This document shows positions 26,592 to 35,693 of a DNA stretch of 64,000 nucleotides, in pieces. A program made the translations under genes and the position numbers. This stretch comes from Streptomyces physcomitrii. Lineage in GTDB: Bacteria > Actinomycetota > Actinomycetes > Streptomycetales > Streptomycetaceae. The notes under the pieces are model-generated. The model saw only the letters and a list, made by a program, of their open reading frames with translations, was not told the origin of the DNA and ran no database searches. Where the stretch lies: assembly GCF_012273655.1 (NCBI RefSeq), contig NZ_JAAWWP010000004.1:248001-312000 (forward strand). Direction: 5' to 3'. Positions within the stretch are counted from its first letter, which is position 1. The number at the start of each line of letters is the position of its first letter.

Positions 26592-26762
26592 ATGGCCAAG
26601 AACAAGCGAGATCGTAAGCAGCAGAAGAGCAGTCCGGCCGAGCAGGGCAAGGAGCGGGCCGAGCAGTCGTCCATGGAGGCGATGTCGCAGACGCAGCAGC
26701 ACGCCCAGGGCAGCCCCGCGGACGTGGCCCGCAAGCACCAGCGGCGCTTCGGGCACAACTGA
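26592..26762 (+). CDS. 56-aa hydrophilic conserved protein
   Basis: ATG 26592 follows a strong AGGAGGAAG at 9-nt spacing. The product begins MAKNKRDRKQQKSS, is rich in Lys, Gln and Ser, contains PADVARKHQRRFGHN at its end, and has no membrane segment or Cys. I recall similar small proteins in other streptomycetes but know no function; the basic, disordered composition would allow nucleic-acid or ribosome binding. It is transcribed toward dnaE and ends at a perfect shared terminator. The 281 nt upstream include an AT-rich stretch (26500-26550) that likely holds its promoter and that of the divergent NYN gene. Confidence 0.85.
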   Translation: MAKNKRDRKQQKSSPAEQGKERAEQSSMEAMSQTQQHAQGSPADVARKHQRRFGHN

Positions 26763-26798
26763 CGCCTTCACCAAGGCGGTTGACGGACGGCAGCACGC

Positions 26799-26835
26799 AG
26801 GAGGGCGGGACGCACCGGATGCGTCCCGCCCTCCT
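26799..26835. terminator. Perfect 16-bp bidirectional terminator hairpin
   Basis: Arms 26799-26814 (AGGAGGGCGGGACGCA) and 26820-26835 pair perfectly around a 5-nt loop CCGGA, between the stop of the 56-aa gene (26762) and the stop of dnaE (26854). Confidence 0.9.
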
Positions 26836-26853
26836 TGGGTACCCGCTCTTCCC

Positions 26854-29800
26854 CTAACCCGCCAGGCAGGACGGGCCGAGCAGCACCTTCAGATCGCCGA
26901 AGAGCGCGGGATCGGGGCGGACCCGGTGCCGGTCGAGGCGCAGCACCGTGGTCTTGTGGGCGCCCTGGAGCTTGATGCGCACCTCGCTCTGGCCCTTGTG
27001 GTGGCTGAGGATCTCGCCGAGCCTGCCGACCATCGGCGGGGTGACCCGGCCCGAGGGGATGGTGATCACCACGGGGGCGTTGGCCCCGACGGAGGAGAGG
27101 TCGGGGACCTGCAGCTCCATCGCCACCAGGCGGGGCACGTCCTCGCGCTTGTCGAGGCGGCCCTTGACGAAGACCACGGCGTCCTCGACGAGTTGGGTGG
27201 AGACCAGCTGGTAGGTCGCCGGGAAGAACATGCACTCGATGGAGCCCGCGAGGTCCTCGACGGTGGCGATCGCCCAGGCGTTGCCCTGCTTGGTCATCTT
27301 GCGCTGGAGGCCGGAGATGATGCCGCCGATGGTGACCACGGCGCCGTCCGCGTGCTCGCCGCCGGTGAGCTGGGAGATGGCCGCGTCGGTCTTGTCGGAG
27401 AGCACGTGCTCGATGCCGAAGAGCGGGTGGTCGGAGACGTACAGGCCGAGCATCTCCCGCTCCTGGGCGAGGAGATAGGTCTTCTCCCACTCCTCCGCGG
27501 AGAACTCCACGTCCAGGCCGAAGCCGGGCTCGCTGGTGTCCTGCTCGCCCATGCCGCCGAAGAGGTCGAACTGCCCCTCGGCCTCCTTGCGCTTGACCTG
27601 GACGACATTGTCGATCATCGGCTCGTACTGCGCGGTGAGGCCCTTGCGGGTGTGGCCCATCTCGTCGAAGGCGCCGGCCTTGATGAGCGATTCGGTGGTG
27701 CGCTTGTTGCAGGCGACCGCCTCGACCTTGTCGAGGTAGTCGGGGAAGGAGGCGTACTTCCCCTTGGCCTTGCGGCTGCGGATGATCGACTCGACGACGT
27801 TGGTGCCGACGTTGCGCACCGCGGAGAGGCCGAAGAGGATCACGTCGTCGCCCTGGGCGGCGAAGTTGGCCAGCGACTCGTTGACGTTGGGCGGCAGCAC
27901 CTTGATGCCCATCCGGCGGCACTCGTTGAGGTAGACCGCGGACTTGTCCTTGTCGTCCCGCACCGAGGTGAGCAGCGCCGCCATGTACTCGGCCGGGTGG
28001 TTCGCCTTCAGGAAGGCGGTCCAGTACGAGACGAGGCCGTACGCGGCGGAGTGCGCCTTGTTGAAGGCGTATCCGGCGAAGGGGACCAGGACGTCCCACA
28101 GGGCCTGGATCGCCTCGTCGCTGTAGCCCTTCTTGCGGGCGCCCTCCTGGAAGAGGACGAAGTTCTTGGCGAGTTCGTCGGGCTTCTTCTTGCCCATCAC
28201 GCGGCGCAGGATGTCGGCCTCGCCGAGCGAGTACCCGGCGATGATCTGGGCGGCCTTCTGGACCTGCTCCTGGTAGACGATCAGGCCGTGGGTGACCGCG
28301 AGGACCTCTTCGAGGGGCTCCGCCAGCTCCTTGTGGATCGGCGTGATCTCCTGCTGGCCGTTCTTGCGCAGCGCGTAGTTGGTGTGGGAGTTCATGCCCA
28401 TCGGGCCCGGGCGGTACAGGGCCGAGACGGCGGAGATGTCTTCGAAGTTGTCCGGCTTCATCAGCCGCAGCAGGGAGCGCATCGGCCCGCCGTCGAACTG
28501 GAAAACGCCGAGGGTGTCGCCGCGCTGGAGGAGTTCGAAGGTCGTCGGGTCGTCGAGGGGCAGGCTCAGGAGGTCGATGTCCAGGCCCTTGTTGGACTTC
28601 ACCATCTTGACGGCGTCGTCCATGATCGTGAGGTTGCGCAGGCCCAGGAAGTCCATCTTCAGCAGGCCGAGCGACTCGCAACTCGGGTAGTCCCACTGGG
28701 TGATGGTGACGCCGTCGGTGTGCCGCACCCAGACCGGGACGTGGTCGGTGATGGTCTCGCTGGACATGATCACGCCCGCGGCGTGCACGCCCATCTGCCG
28801 GACCAGGCCCTCCACGCCGCGCGCGGTGTCGATGACCTTCTTCACGTCGGGTTCGTTCTCGTACATGCCCCGGATCTCGCCCGCCTCGCTGTAGCGCGGG
28901 TGCGAGGAGTCGAGGATGCCGGAGAGCGGGATGCCCTTGCCGAGGACGTCGGCGGGCATCGCCTTGGTGAGCCGGTCGCCCATCGCGTACGGGTAACCGA
29001 GCACCCGGGCCGAGTCCTTGATGGCGTTCTTGGCCTTGATGGTGCCGTAGGTGCCGATCATGGCGACCTTGTCGGCGCCGTACTTCTCGGTCACGTACCG
29101 GATCACCTCGACGCGCCTGCGCTCGTCGAAGTCGATGTCGACATCGGGCATCGAGACGCGCTCGGGGTTGAGGAAGCGCTCGAAGATGAGGCCGTGCGGG
29201 ATGGGGTCGAGGTCGGTGATGCCCATCGCGTACGCCACGATCGAGCCGGCCGCGGAGCCGCGGCCCGGGCCCACCGCGATGCCGTTGTTCTTGGCCCACA
29301 TGATGAAGTCGGCGACCACGAGGAAGTACCCGGGGAAGCCCATCGAGATGATGACGTCCATCTCGTAGTCGGCCTGCTTCTGGCGGTCCTCGGGGACGCC
29401 GCCCGGGAAGCGGCGGTCCATGCCGCGGCGGACCTCCTCCTTGAACCAGGTGACCTCGGTGAAGCCCTCGGGGATGTCGAACTTCGGCATCAGGTCGCGC
29501 TTGTCGAACATCCCGCTGGTGTCGATCTGCTCGGCGACCAGGAGGGTGTTGGCGCAGCCCTCCTGCCAGGCGTCCGAGGAGTCGATGGCGTACATCTCGT
29601 CGGTCGACTTGAGGTAGTAGCCGGTGCCGTCGAAGCGGAAGCGGTCCGGGTCGGAGAGGTTCTTGCCGGTCTGGATGCACAGCAGCGCGTCGTGCGCGGT
29701 GGCCTCGTGCGAGTAGGTGTAGTGCGAGTCGTTGGTGACCAGCGGGGGGATGCCGAGCTTCTTGCCGACCTCCAGCAGGCCGTCGCGGACCCGGCGTTCG

Positions 29801-30453
29801 ATCTCGATGCCGTGGTCCATCAGCTCCAGGAAGTACCGGTCCTTGCCGAAGATGTCCTGGTACTCGGAGGCCGCCTTCAGCGCCTCGTCGAACTGGCCGA
29901 GCCGCAGCCGGGTCTGCAGTTCGCCCGAGGGGCAGCCGGTCGAGGCGATCAGGCCCTCGGACCACTGGGCGATGGTCTCCTTGTCCATCCGGGGCCACTT
30001 CTGCAGCCAGCCCTCCGCGTACGCGTCCGAGGAGAGCCGGAAGAGGTTGTGCAGGCCGGTGGCGTTCGCCGCCCAGATGGTCTTGTGGGTGTAACCGCCG
30101 GAACCCGAGACGTCGTCGCGCTTCTGGTGCGGCTGGCCCCACTGGATCTTGCGCTTGGTCCGCCGCGACTCGGGCGCCACATAGGCCTCGATGCCGATGA
30201 TCGGCGTGACGCCGGCCTTCTTCGCCGAGTGGAAGAAGTCGTAGGCACCGTGCAGGTTGCCGTGATCGCTCATGGCGATGTGCGTCATGCCCATCTCGTT
30301 GCAGGCGTTGAACATGTCCTTCAGGCGCGCGGCACCGTCGAGCAGCGAGTACTGCGTGTGCACGTGCAGGTGCGTGAAGGGGGGCTTCTTCGAGGAACCC
30401 GAAGAAGAACCTGCGGAACCTGAAGGAGCTGTCGGGGCAGACGTGCCGGTCAC
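26854..30453 (-). CDS. dnaE: DNA polymerase III alpha subunit
   Basis: Replicative polymerase catalytic subunit, 1199 aa, of the DnaE1 type. The PHP domain at the N-terminus has HLHVHTQYSLLDGA and MSDHGNLHGAYDF. The polymerase core has GPGRGSAAGS (about 392) and the catalytic MPDVDIDFDERRR (about 435). AQGDDVILFGL precedes the helix-hairpin-helix region, and an OB-fold region is at about 990-1080 (VVTIGGIISGLQRKMTKQGN). The GTG start at 30453 has GGAGG 8 nt upstream. The first 22 residues are Ser/Gly-rich. It faces the DUF2252 gene across a 276-nt divergent spacer. Confidence 0.98.
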   Translation of the reverse strand: MTGTSAPTAPSGSAGSSSGSSKKPPFTHLHVHTQYSLLDGAARLKDMFNACNEMGMTHIAMSDHGNLHGAYDFFHSAKKAGVTPIIGIEAYVAPESRRTKRKIQWGQPHQKRDDVSGSGGYTHKTIWAANATGLHNLFRLSSDAYAEGWLQKWPRMDKETIAQWSEGLIASTGCPSGELQTRLRLGQFDEALKAASEYQDIFGKDRYFLELMDHGIEIERRVRDGLLEVGKKLGIPPLVTNDSHYTYSHEATAHDALLCIQTGKNLSDPDRFRFDGTGYYLKSTDEMYAIDSSDAWQEGCANTLLVAEQIDTSGMFDKRDLMPKFDIPEGFTEVTWFKEEVRRGMDRRFPGGVPEDRQKQADYEMDVIISMGFPGYFLVVADFIMWAKNNGIAVGPGRGSAAGSIVAYAMGITDLDPIPHGLIFERFLNPERVSMPDVDIDFDERRRVEVIRYVTEKYGADKVAMIGTYGTIKAKNAIKDSARVLGYPYAMGDRLTKAMPADVLGKGIPLSGILDSSHPRYSEAGEIRGMYENEPDVKKVIDTARGVEGLVRQMGVHAAGVIMSSETITDHVPVWVRHTDGVTITQWDYPSCESLGLLKMDFLGLRNLTIMDDAVKMVKSNKGLDIDLLSLPLDDPTTFELLQRGDTLGVFQFDGGPMRSLLRLMKPDNFEDISAVSALYRPGPMGMNSHTNYALRKNGQQEITPIHKELAEPLEEVLAVTHGLIVYQEQVQKAAQIIAGYSLGEADILRRVMGKKKPDELAKNFVLFQEGARKKGYSDEAIQALWDVLVPFAGYAFNKAHSAAYGLVSYWTAFLKANHPAEYMAALLTSVRDDKDKSAVYLNECRRMGIKVLPPNVNESLANFAAQGDDVILFGLSAVRNVGTNVVESIIRSRKAKGKYASFPDYLDKVEAVACNKRTTESLIKAGAFDEMGHTRKGLTAQYEPMIDNVVQVKRKEAEGQFDLFGGMGEQDTSEPGFGLDVEFSAEEWEKTYLLAQEREMLGLYVSDHPLFGIEHVLSDKTDAAISQLTGGEHADGAVVTIGGIISGLQRKMTKQGNAWAIATVEDLAGSIECMFFPATYQLVSTQLVEDAVVFVKGRLDKREDVPRLVAMELQVPDLSSVGANAPVVITIPSGRVTPPMVGRLGEILSHHKGQSEVRIKLQGAHKTTVLRLDRHRVRPDPALFGDLKVLLGPSCLAG

Positions 30454-30516
30454 TGCGGGGGCCTCCAGCGGAGCGTTCGGTGGCGGTGTGCGGGCGGTCC
30501 GGAGGGACAGTGGCGA

Positions 30517-30522
30517 AGTCTA
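30517..30522 (-). promoter_or_regulatory. Possible -10 box of dnaE
   Basis: TAGACT on the minus strand, about 64 nt before the dnaE GTG. No matching -35 at 17 nt. The remainder of the 276-nt spacer must also carry the promoter for the gene at 30730. Confidence 0.3.
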
Positions 30523-30729
30523 CTGAGAGCCACCGACAACGCGGCCCGGCCGCCGGATCCGGGCGGACCGGCCCGGGGTGAAGCGGCGTGACGCGGCGGG
30601 CACTCGGGCGTACCTTCGTGCGTTGGAACAGGACAGGCACCGGGCAGAACAGCTGCCCCGGGGCGCGCGCCCGAGGGGCGGGCCCCGCCACCCGCCGCAG
30701 TATCACACCGCACCAGGAGGCATCCAGCG

Positions 30730-32058
30730 ATGTCGGTCCAGCAGCCCGTCGGCGAAGAGCGCGGCGAGCAGATCCTCAGCGTCTTCGACACCGCCTTCGG
30801 CGACCTCCTCGCCGCGGATCCGGCCGCGTTCCGGGTGAAGTTCCGGAAGATGGCCTCCTCCGCCTTCGCCTTCTACCGGGGCACCGCCTGCCTCTTCTAC
30901 CAGGACCTGGAGGCGGAGCGGCGCGGCGGCCCGTACCTGGACGACCGCACCGCGCGGGTGTGGATCCACGGCGATCTGCACGCGGAGAACTTCGGCACCT
31001 ACATGGACTCCCAGGGCCGGCTGATCTTCAACGTCAACGACTTCGACGAGGCCTATGTCGGCCCCTTCACCTGGGACCTCAAGCGCTTCGCCGCCTCCAT
31101 CGCCCTCATCGGGTACGCCAAGGCGCTGAGCGACGAGCAGATCACCGAGCTGGTGCGGACCTACGCCACCGCCTACCGGGAGCGGGTGCGGGCGCTGGCC
31201 ACCGGCGCGAAGAGCGACGAGGTGCCGCCCTTCACCCTGGACACCGCGCAGGGGCCGCTGCTGGACGCGCTGCGCGACGCCCGCTCGCTGACCCGGTTCG
31301 GGCTCCTGGAGTCGATGACCGAGATCCGCGACTTCGAGCGCCGCTTCGCACCGGGCGGCGGGGCGGTCGAGCTGGACGCCGCCACCCGCTACAAGGTGCT
31401 CGCCGCCTTCGACGGCTATCTGGAGACGCTGCCGGAGTCCTCGCTGACCCGGCCGGACTCCTACCGCGTCAAGGACGTCGTCGGCCGCCGCGGCATCGGC
31501 ATCGGCTCGGCGGGCCTGCCCTCGTACAACATCCTCCTGGAGGGCAACAGCGACGCCCTGGAGAACGACGTGGTGATCTACCTCAAGCAGGCGCAGACCC
31601 CGGCGGTCTCACGGCACATCACCGACCCGGCGATCCGCGAGTACTTCCAGCACGAGGGCCACCGCACGGTCATCTCGCAGCGCTCGCTGCAGGCGCACGC
31701 CGACCCCTGGCTCGGCTGGACCGAGCTGAACGGCTCCGGGCAGCTGGTCGCCGAGGTCTCGCCGTACGCGGTGGACCTGGACTGGTCCGACATCGACGAC
31801 CCGGAGGAGATCGCAGCGGTCGTCGCCGACCTCGGCCGGGCCACGGCGACCATGCACTCCGCCGCGGACGACGAGAGCGGCCACTCGGAGCTGGTGCCCT
31901 TCTCCACCGAGCGGGCCATCGACGCGGCGATCGCCGGGGACGAGGAGAACTTCCCGGAGCTGCTGGTGGAGTTCGCGCACAGCTACGGCGCCCGGGCCCG
32001 CGCGGACCACCAGATCTTCGTCGACCTCTTCCGCAACGGACGCATCCGCGGCGTCTGA
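30730..32058 (+). CDS. DUF2252 protein with kinase-like fold
   Basis: A 442-aa cytoplasmic protein of the DUF2252 family. WIHGDLHAENFGTY (about 77-90) and FNVNDFDEAYVGPFTWDLKR (about 99-118) look like the catalytic loop (HGDxHxxN) and metal-binding Asp segment of aminoglycoside-phosphotransferase/choline-kinase folds. YLKQAQTPAVSRH (about 281) and a C-terminal helical block HSYGARARADHQIFVDLF follow. A phosphotransfer activity is therefore likely but no substrate is known. ATG 30730 follows AGGAGGCATCCAGCG. It is divergent from dnaE. Confidence 0.88.
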   Translation: MSVQQPVGEERGEQILSVFDTAFGDLLAADPAAFRVKFRKMASSAFAFYRGTACLFYQDLEAERRGGPYLDDRTARVWIHGDLHAENFGTYMDSQGRLIFNVNDFDEAYVGPFTWDLKRFAASIALIGYAKALSDEQITELVRTYATAYRERVRALATGAKSDEVPPFTLDTAQGPLLDALRDARSLTRFGLLESMTEIRDFERRFAPGGGAVELDAATRYKVLAAFDGYLETLPESSLTRPDSYRVKDVVGRRGIGIGSAGLPSYNILLEGNSDALENDVVIYLKQAQTPAVSRHITDPAIREYFQHEGHRTVISQRSLQAHADPWLGWTELNGSGQLVAEVSPYAVDLDWSDIDDPEEIAAVVADLGRATATMHSAADDESGHSELVPFSTERAIDAAIAGDEENFPELLVEFAHSYGARARADHQIFVDLFRNGRIRGV

Positions 32059-32272
32059 GACCCTGGAGGAGAGCCCCGGACGGGCCCCGCGCGGTGAGCC
32101 GTGCCGGGGCCGCCCGGGAGCCGGGGGCGCCGGGGGTGCGGCCGGGTTCACAGCGACTCTTCACGGCTCCCTTACCGAGGGCCGTGCCACACTCCTCGGC
32201 GACAGGACACAGGACCGGCGTGCCCCGAGCAGCTCAGGGCGCGCCCCGCACCACGAGACGGCGAAGACAGCG

Positions 32273-32956
32273 GTGGAACTCGGTCAGACGGCATTCCGGG
32301 CGGTGCGCGCGGCGCTCTTCACGGCGCTGCTCGTGCTGCTCTCCGCCGGCTCCCATGTGCTGCTCACGCGCGCCCCGCTGCCGCTGAGCACGGTGGCGGC
32401 GCTGTCCGCGGCCGTCTTCGCCCTCGCCTTCGCCTGCGCCGGGCGCGAACGCGGCTTCGCCCGGATCGCCGCCCTGCTGATCCCGCTGGAACTGGCCGCG
32501 GACACCGTCTTCACGGCCGGCCAGCACGCCTGTTACGGCGAGGCGGGCGGCCCGGTGACCGGACCGCTGCGCTCCGTCGGCATCGACCTGCTCTGCGGCG
32601 GCGCGGTCGGCGCCCCGCTCACCGGGGTCTCCGAGGGCGGCCGGGACGCGGCCGAGATCCTCGCGCGCACCGACCCGGCGCTCCCCTGGCTGCTGCTCGC
32701 CGTCCATGTCGGCGTCTCGCTGCTCGCCGCGGCCTGGCTGCGGCGGGGCGAGCGGGCCCTCGCGGAGCTGCTGCGGGCGGCCGCGGTCAGCGGTTTCCGC
32801 CCGCTGCTCCTCGCCCTCGGCGCGGGGCGCGCTCCCCGCCGGGCGCCTGCGCCGCGCGGCCGCATGACACCGTGGGCGGCGCCGTTCCGCTCCCGTACCT
32901 GGGTGCACTCCGTGGGGCGGCGCGGGCCGCCGTGGGTGGCCGTCTCCCCCGGCTGA
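32273..32956 (+). CDS. Hypothetical membrane protein
   Basis: A 227-aa protein not recognised as a known family. Hydrophobic segments at about 13-31, 38-54, 62-78, 101-110 and 135-154 suggest four or five membrane passes. A motif TAGQHACYGEAGG (about 80-92) lies in a loop, with another Cys in DLLCGGAVGAP. The tail from about 185 is Arg/Pro-rich. The GTG at 32273 starts the frame without a strong ribosome-binding site. The 214-nt spacer before it has only GC-rich sequence. The thioredoxin-fold gene follows 55 nt later. Confidence 0.7.
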   Translation: MELGQTAFRAVRAALFTALLVLLSAGSHVLLTRAPLPLSTVAALSAAVFALAFACAGRERGFARIAALLIPLELAADTVFTAGQHACYGEAGGPVTGPLRSVGIDLLCGGAVGAPLTGVSEGGRDAAEILARTDPALPWLLLAVHVGVSLLAAAWLRRGERALAELLRAAAVSGFRPLLLALGAGRAPRRAPAPRGRMTPWAAPFRSRTWVHSVGRRGPPWVAVSPG

Positions 32957-33011
32957 CCGCGCGGGCCCGGCGCCCGCACACCCACGTATCACCCCACGGA
33001 GCAGACCACTC

Positions 33012-33830
33012 ATGAGCAAGAGGAACAGCAAGGAAGCCAAGCAGGCCGCCCGCGAGCGCATCCGGCTGGAGCGCGAGCGCCAGGCGAAGAAGGACCGGGT
33101 GCGGCGGCAACTGATCGTCGCCGGTACGGTCGTCGGCGTGCTGGCGGCCGCGGGCGGCATCGGCTACGCGGTGGTGCAGAACAACAAGCCCGGCTACTGG
33201 GAGACCGCGAAGGACGACCCGCTGGTCAAGCCCCGCAACACCGCCGGGGCCAAGGGCACCACCGTCGTCCTCGGCAAGGACAGCGCCGAGAAGACCCTCA
33301 AGATCTACGAGGACTCGCGCTGCCCGGCCTGCGCCGAGTTCGAGCAGGTCGTCGGCGCCGAGGTGACCAAGGACGTCGAGGCGGGCAAGTACAAGCTCCA
33401 GTACGTCGGGGCCACCTTCATCGACGACGCCGCCACCGGCGAGGGCTCCAAGAACGCGCTCAGCGCCCTCGGTGCCGCGCTGAACGTGAGCAAGGACGCC
33501 TTCCTCGACTACAAGACCCAGCTGTACTCGGCGAAATACCACCCGGACGAGCGGGACGACAAGTTCAAGTCCGACGCCTATCTGCTGAAGGTGGCGGACG
33601 CGGTGCCCGCGCTGAAGGACGACGCCGGTTTCCGGAAGGCCGTGCAGAAGGGCACCTACGACCGCTGGGCGCTGGAGATGTCGAAGCTGTTCCAGGACAA
33701 CGAGGACGACGTCCAGGGCACGCCCACGCTGGTGATGGACGGCAAGCACGTGACGGGCAGCGACAAGAAGCAGGCGCCCCGCTCGGTGCAGGAGTACCGG
33801 ACTGCGATCGACGCGGCGCTCAAGGGCTGA
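33012..33830 (+). CDS. Membrane-anchored thioredoxin-fold (DsbA-like) protein
   Basis: A 272-aa protein with a basic coiled N-terminus (MSKRNSKEAKQAARERIRLE), one membrane helix at about 35-54 (LIVAGTVVGVLAAAGGIGYA) and an extracytoplasmic DsbA-type thioredoxin fold. The active-site pair is CPAC (104-107) in YEDSRCPACAEFEQV, and the cis-Pro loop is GTPTLVMDG (about 235). Such proteins oxidise or isomerise disulfides in exported proteins, or reduce them. ATG 33012 begins the basic N-terminus. It lies upstream of phoD on the same strand, but 151 nt with an inverted repeat separates them. Confidence 0.9.
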   Translation: MSKRNSKEAKQAARERIRLERERQAKKDRVRRQLIVAGTVVGVLAAAGGIGYAVVQNNKPGYWETAKDDPLVKPRNTAGAKGTTVVLGKDSAEKTLKIYEDSRCPACAEFEQVVGAEVTKDVEAGKYKLQYVGATFIDDAATGEGSKNALSALGAALNVSKDAFLDYKTQLYSAKYHPDERDDKFKSDAYLLKVADAVPALKDDAGFRKAVQKGTYDRWALEMSKLFQDNEDDVQGTPTLVMDGKHVTGSDKKQAPRSVQEYRTAIDAALKG

Positions 33831-33919
33831 GGAGGGCCCCAACGGGGCTGCCGCCGGGGCCGGTTGAGGCCCGGCGCGGCTCCCCGGGGCCGCTCGGCAC
33901 CCGGTCCCGCGGCTGAAGT

Positions 33920-33947
33920 GTGGGCGAACTCTTGCGGGTTCGCCCAC
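33920..33947. promoter_or_regulatory. 10-bp inverted repeat upstream of phoD
   Basis: Perfect arms GTGGGCGAAC (33920-33929) and GTTCGCCCAC (33938-33947), 8-nt spacer, 35 nt before the phoD start. GTTCGCC resembles the GTTCACC half-site of PhoP boxes, and another GTTCA lies on the minus strand at about 33956-33960. It could be an operator, or a terminator for the upstream gene. Confidence 0.4.
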
Positions 33948-33967
33948 TCTCGGCATGAACCGGTCAG

Positions 33968-33973
33968 TAATCT
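33968..33973 (+). promoter_or_regulatory. Possible -10 box of phoD
   Basis: TAATCT ends eight bases before the GTG at 33982, with no Shine-Dalgarno between. Confidence 0.35.
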
Positions 33974-33981
33974 GACCACTC

Positions 33982-35637
33982 GTGACCCACACCATTGCCG
34001 AGAACACCGATGAGGCGCTCACCCCGCGCCGCCGCACCCTCGTCAAGGCGGCCGCCGCCGGCGCCGTCCTCACCCCGCTCGCCCTCGCCGCCGGCCCGGC
34101 GCGGGCCGCCGAGGTCCCCCTCTTCCAGCACGGCATCGCCTCCGGCGACCCGCTGCCGGACGGCGTACTGCTGTGGACCCGGCTCACCCCCTCCGCGGAG
34201 GCGGTGCCCGGTTCCGGCAAGGGGCCCGCCACCGAGGTGAGTTGGGAGGTCGCCGAGGACAAGGACTTCGCCAGGATCGTGGTCCGCGGCAGCACCACCA
34301 GCAGCGCGCAGAGCGACCACACCGTCAAGGCCGAGGTACGCGGACTGCGCCCGGCCACCGCCTACTGGTACCGCTTCCGCTCCGGCGAGACCCTCTCCCC
34401 CGCCGGCCGCACCCGGACCGCCCCGGCACACGACGCGGACACCGCCGGACTGCGCTTCGGCGTGGTCTCCTGCGCCAACTGGGAGGCCGGGTACTTCTCC
34501 TCGTACCGCCACCTCGCCGCGCGCGGGGACCTGGACGCGGTGCTGCACCTCGGCGACTACATCTACGAGTACGGGCACGCCGAGTACCCCACCGACGGGG
34601 TGGTGCGCACCCACGTCCCCGCGCACGAGATCATCGGCCTCGCCGACTACCGCACCCGGCACGGCTCCTACAAGACCGACCCCGACCTCCTGGCGCTGCA
34701 CGCCGCGCACCCGGTGATCGCGATGTGGGACGACCACGAGTTCGCCAACGACGCCTGGGCGGGCGGGGCCGAGAACCACACCCCCGAGTCCGAGGGCGAC
34801 TGGGCCGCGCGGCAGTCGGCGGCCAAGCAGGCCTACTTCGAGTGGATGCCGGTACGGCCCTCGGTGGCCGGTACCACCTACCGGCGGCTGCGCTTCGGCA
34901 AGCTGGCCGATCTGCACCTGCTCGACCTGCGCTCCTTCCGCTCCGAGCAGGTCGGCATCGGCAACGGCGAGGTCGACTCCGCCGAGCGCACCCTCACCGG
35001 GCGCAAGCAGCTGGACTGGCTGAAGGCGGGGCTCTCCGCCTCGGACACCGCCTGGCGCCTGGTCGGCACCTCGGTGATGATCTCCCCGCTGGCCTTCGGC
35101 TCGCTGCCCGCCGAACTCCTCGCCCCGCTCGCGGAGTTGCTGGGGCTGCCCAAGGGCGGGCTCGCGGTCAACGTCGACCAGTGGGACGGCTACACCCACG
35201 ACCGGAGCGAGCTGATCGCGCACCTGCGGGACCGCTCGATCCGCAACACCGTCTTCCTGACCGGCGACATCCACATGGCCTTCGCCAACGAGGTGCCGGT
35301 GAAGGCCGGTTCGTACCCGCTCTCCGGCAGCGCGGCCACCGAGTTCGTGGTGACCTCGGTGACCTCGGACAACGTCGACGACATCCTGAACGTCCCGGCG
35401 AACACGGTCTCCACGGTGGCCGAGGGCGCCATCAAGCTGGCCAACCGGCACATCAAGTGGCTGGACATGGACGCGCACGGCTACGGGGTGCTCGATGTGA
35501 CGCCCGAGGCCTCGCAGATGGACTACTACGCCCTCTCCGACCGCGCCGATCCCGCCGCGACGGCCTCCTGGACCCGCGGCTACCGCACGCTCAACGGCAC
35601 CCAGAAGGTGGAGCGCGCGGACTCGCCGGTGCGCTGA
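33982..35637 (+). CDS. phoD: Secreted alkaline phosphatase D
   Basis: A 551-aa PhoD-type phosphodiesterase/alkaline phosphatase exported by the Tat pathway. The signal [14 protein letters not shown] carries the twin Arg (17-18), followed by a hydrophobic stretch and AxA cleavage after GPARA (about 42). Metal-site motifs are [13 protein letters not shown] (about 157), [15 protein letters not shown] (about 188), [12 protein letters not shown] (about 248) and TGDIHMAF (about 426). It hydrolyses phosphate esters outside the cell under phosphate limitation in related species. GTG 33982 gives the Tat signal. An inverted repeat with PhoP-box-like half-sites lies upstream. Confidence 0.95.
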   Translation: MTHTIAENTDEALTPRRRTLVKAAAAGAVLTPLALAAGPARAAEVPLFQHGIASGDPLPDGVLLWTRLTPSAEAVPGSGKGPATEVSWEVAEDKDFARIVVRGSTTSSAQSDHTVKAEVRGLRPATAYWYRFRSGETLSPAGRTRTAPAHDADTAGLRFGVVSCANWEAGYFSSYRHLAARGDLDAVLHLGDYIYEYGHAEYPTDGVVRTHVPAHEIIGLADYRTRHGSYKTDPDLLALHAAHPVIAMWDDHEFANDAWAGGAENHTPESEGDWAARQSAAKQAYFEWMPVRPSVAGTTYRRLRFGKLADLHLLDLRSFRSEQVGIGNGEVDSAERTLTGRKQLDWLKAGLSASDTAWRLVGTSVMISPLAFGSLPAELLAPLAELLGLPKGGLAVNVDQWDGYTHDRSELIAHLRDRSIRNTVFLTGDIHMAFANEVPVKAGSYPLSGSAATEFVVTSVTSDNVDDILNVPANTVSTVAEGAIKLANRHIKWLDMDAHGYGVLDVTPEASQMDYYALSDRADPAATASWTRGYRTLNGTQKVERADSPVR

Positions 35638-35652
35638 GGCACGGGGCCGACT

Positions 35653-35687
35653 GCCGCCGGGGGCCGGAGAGTTCGGCCCCCGGCGGC
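35653..35687. terminator. Perfect 14-bp bidirectional terminator hairpin
   Basis: GCCGCCGGGGGCCG (35653-35666) pairs perfectly with 35674-35687 around a 7-nt loop, between the convergent stops at 35637 and 35694. Confidence 0.88.
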
Positions 35688-35693
35688 TCGCCC

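Noticed and set aside
26509..30423. 1304-codon plus-strand open frame opposite dnaE
   Set aside because: Low-complexity Val/Leu/Gly/His composition and complete overlap with the certain dnaE frame.
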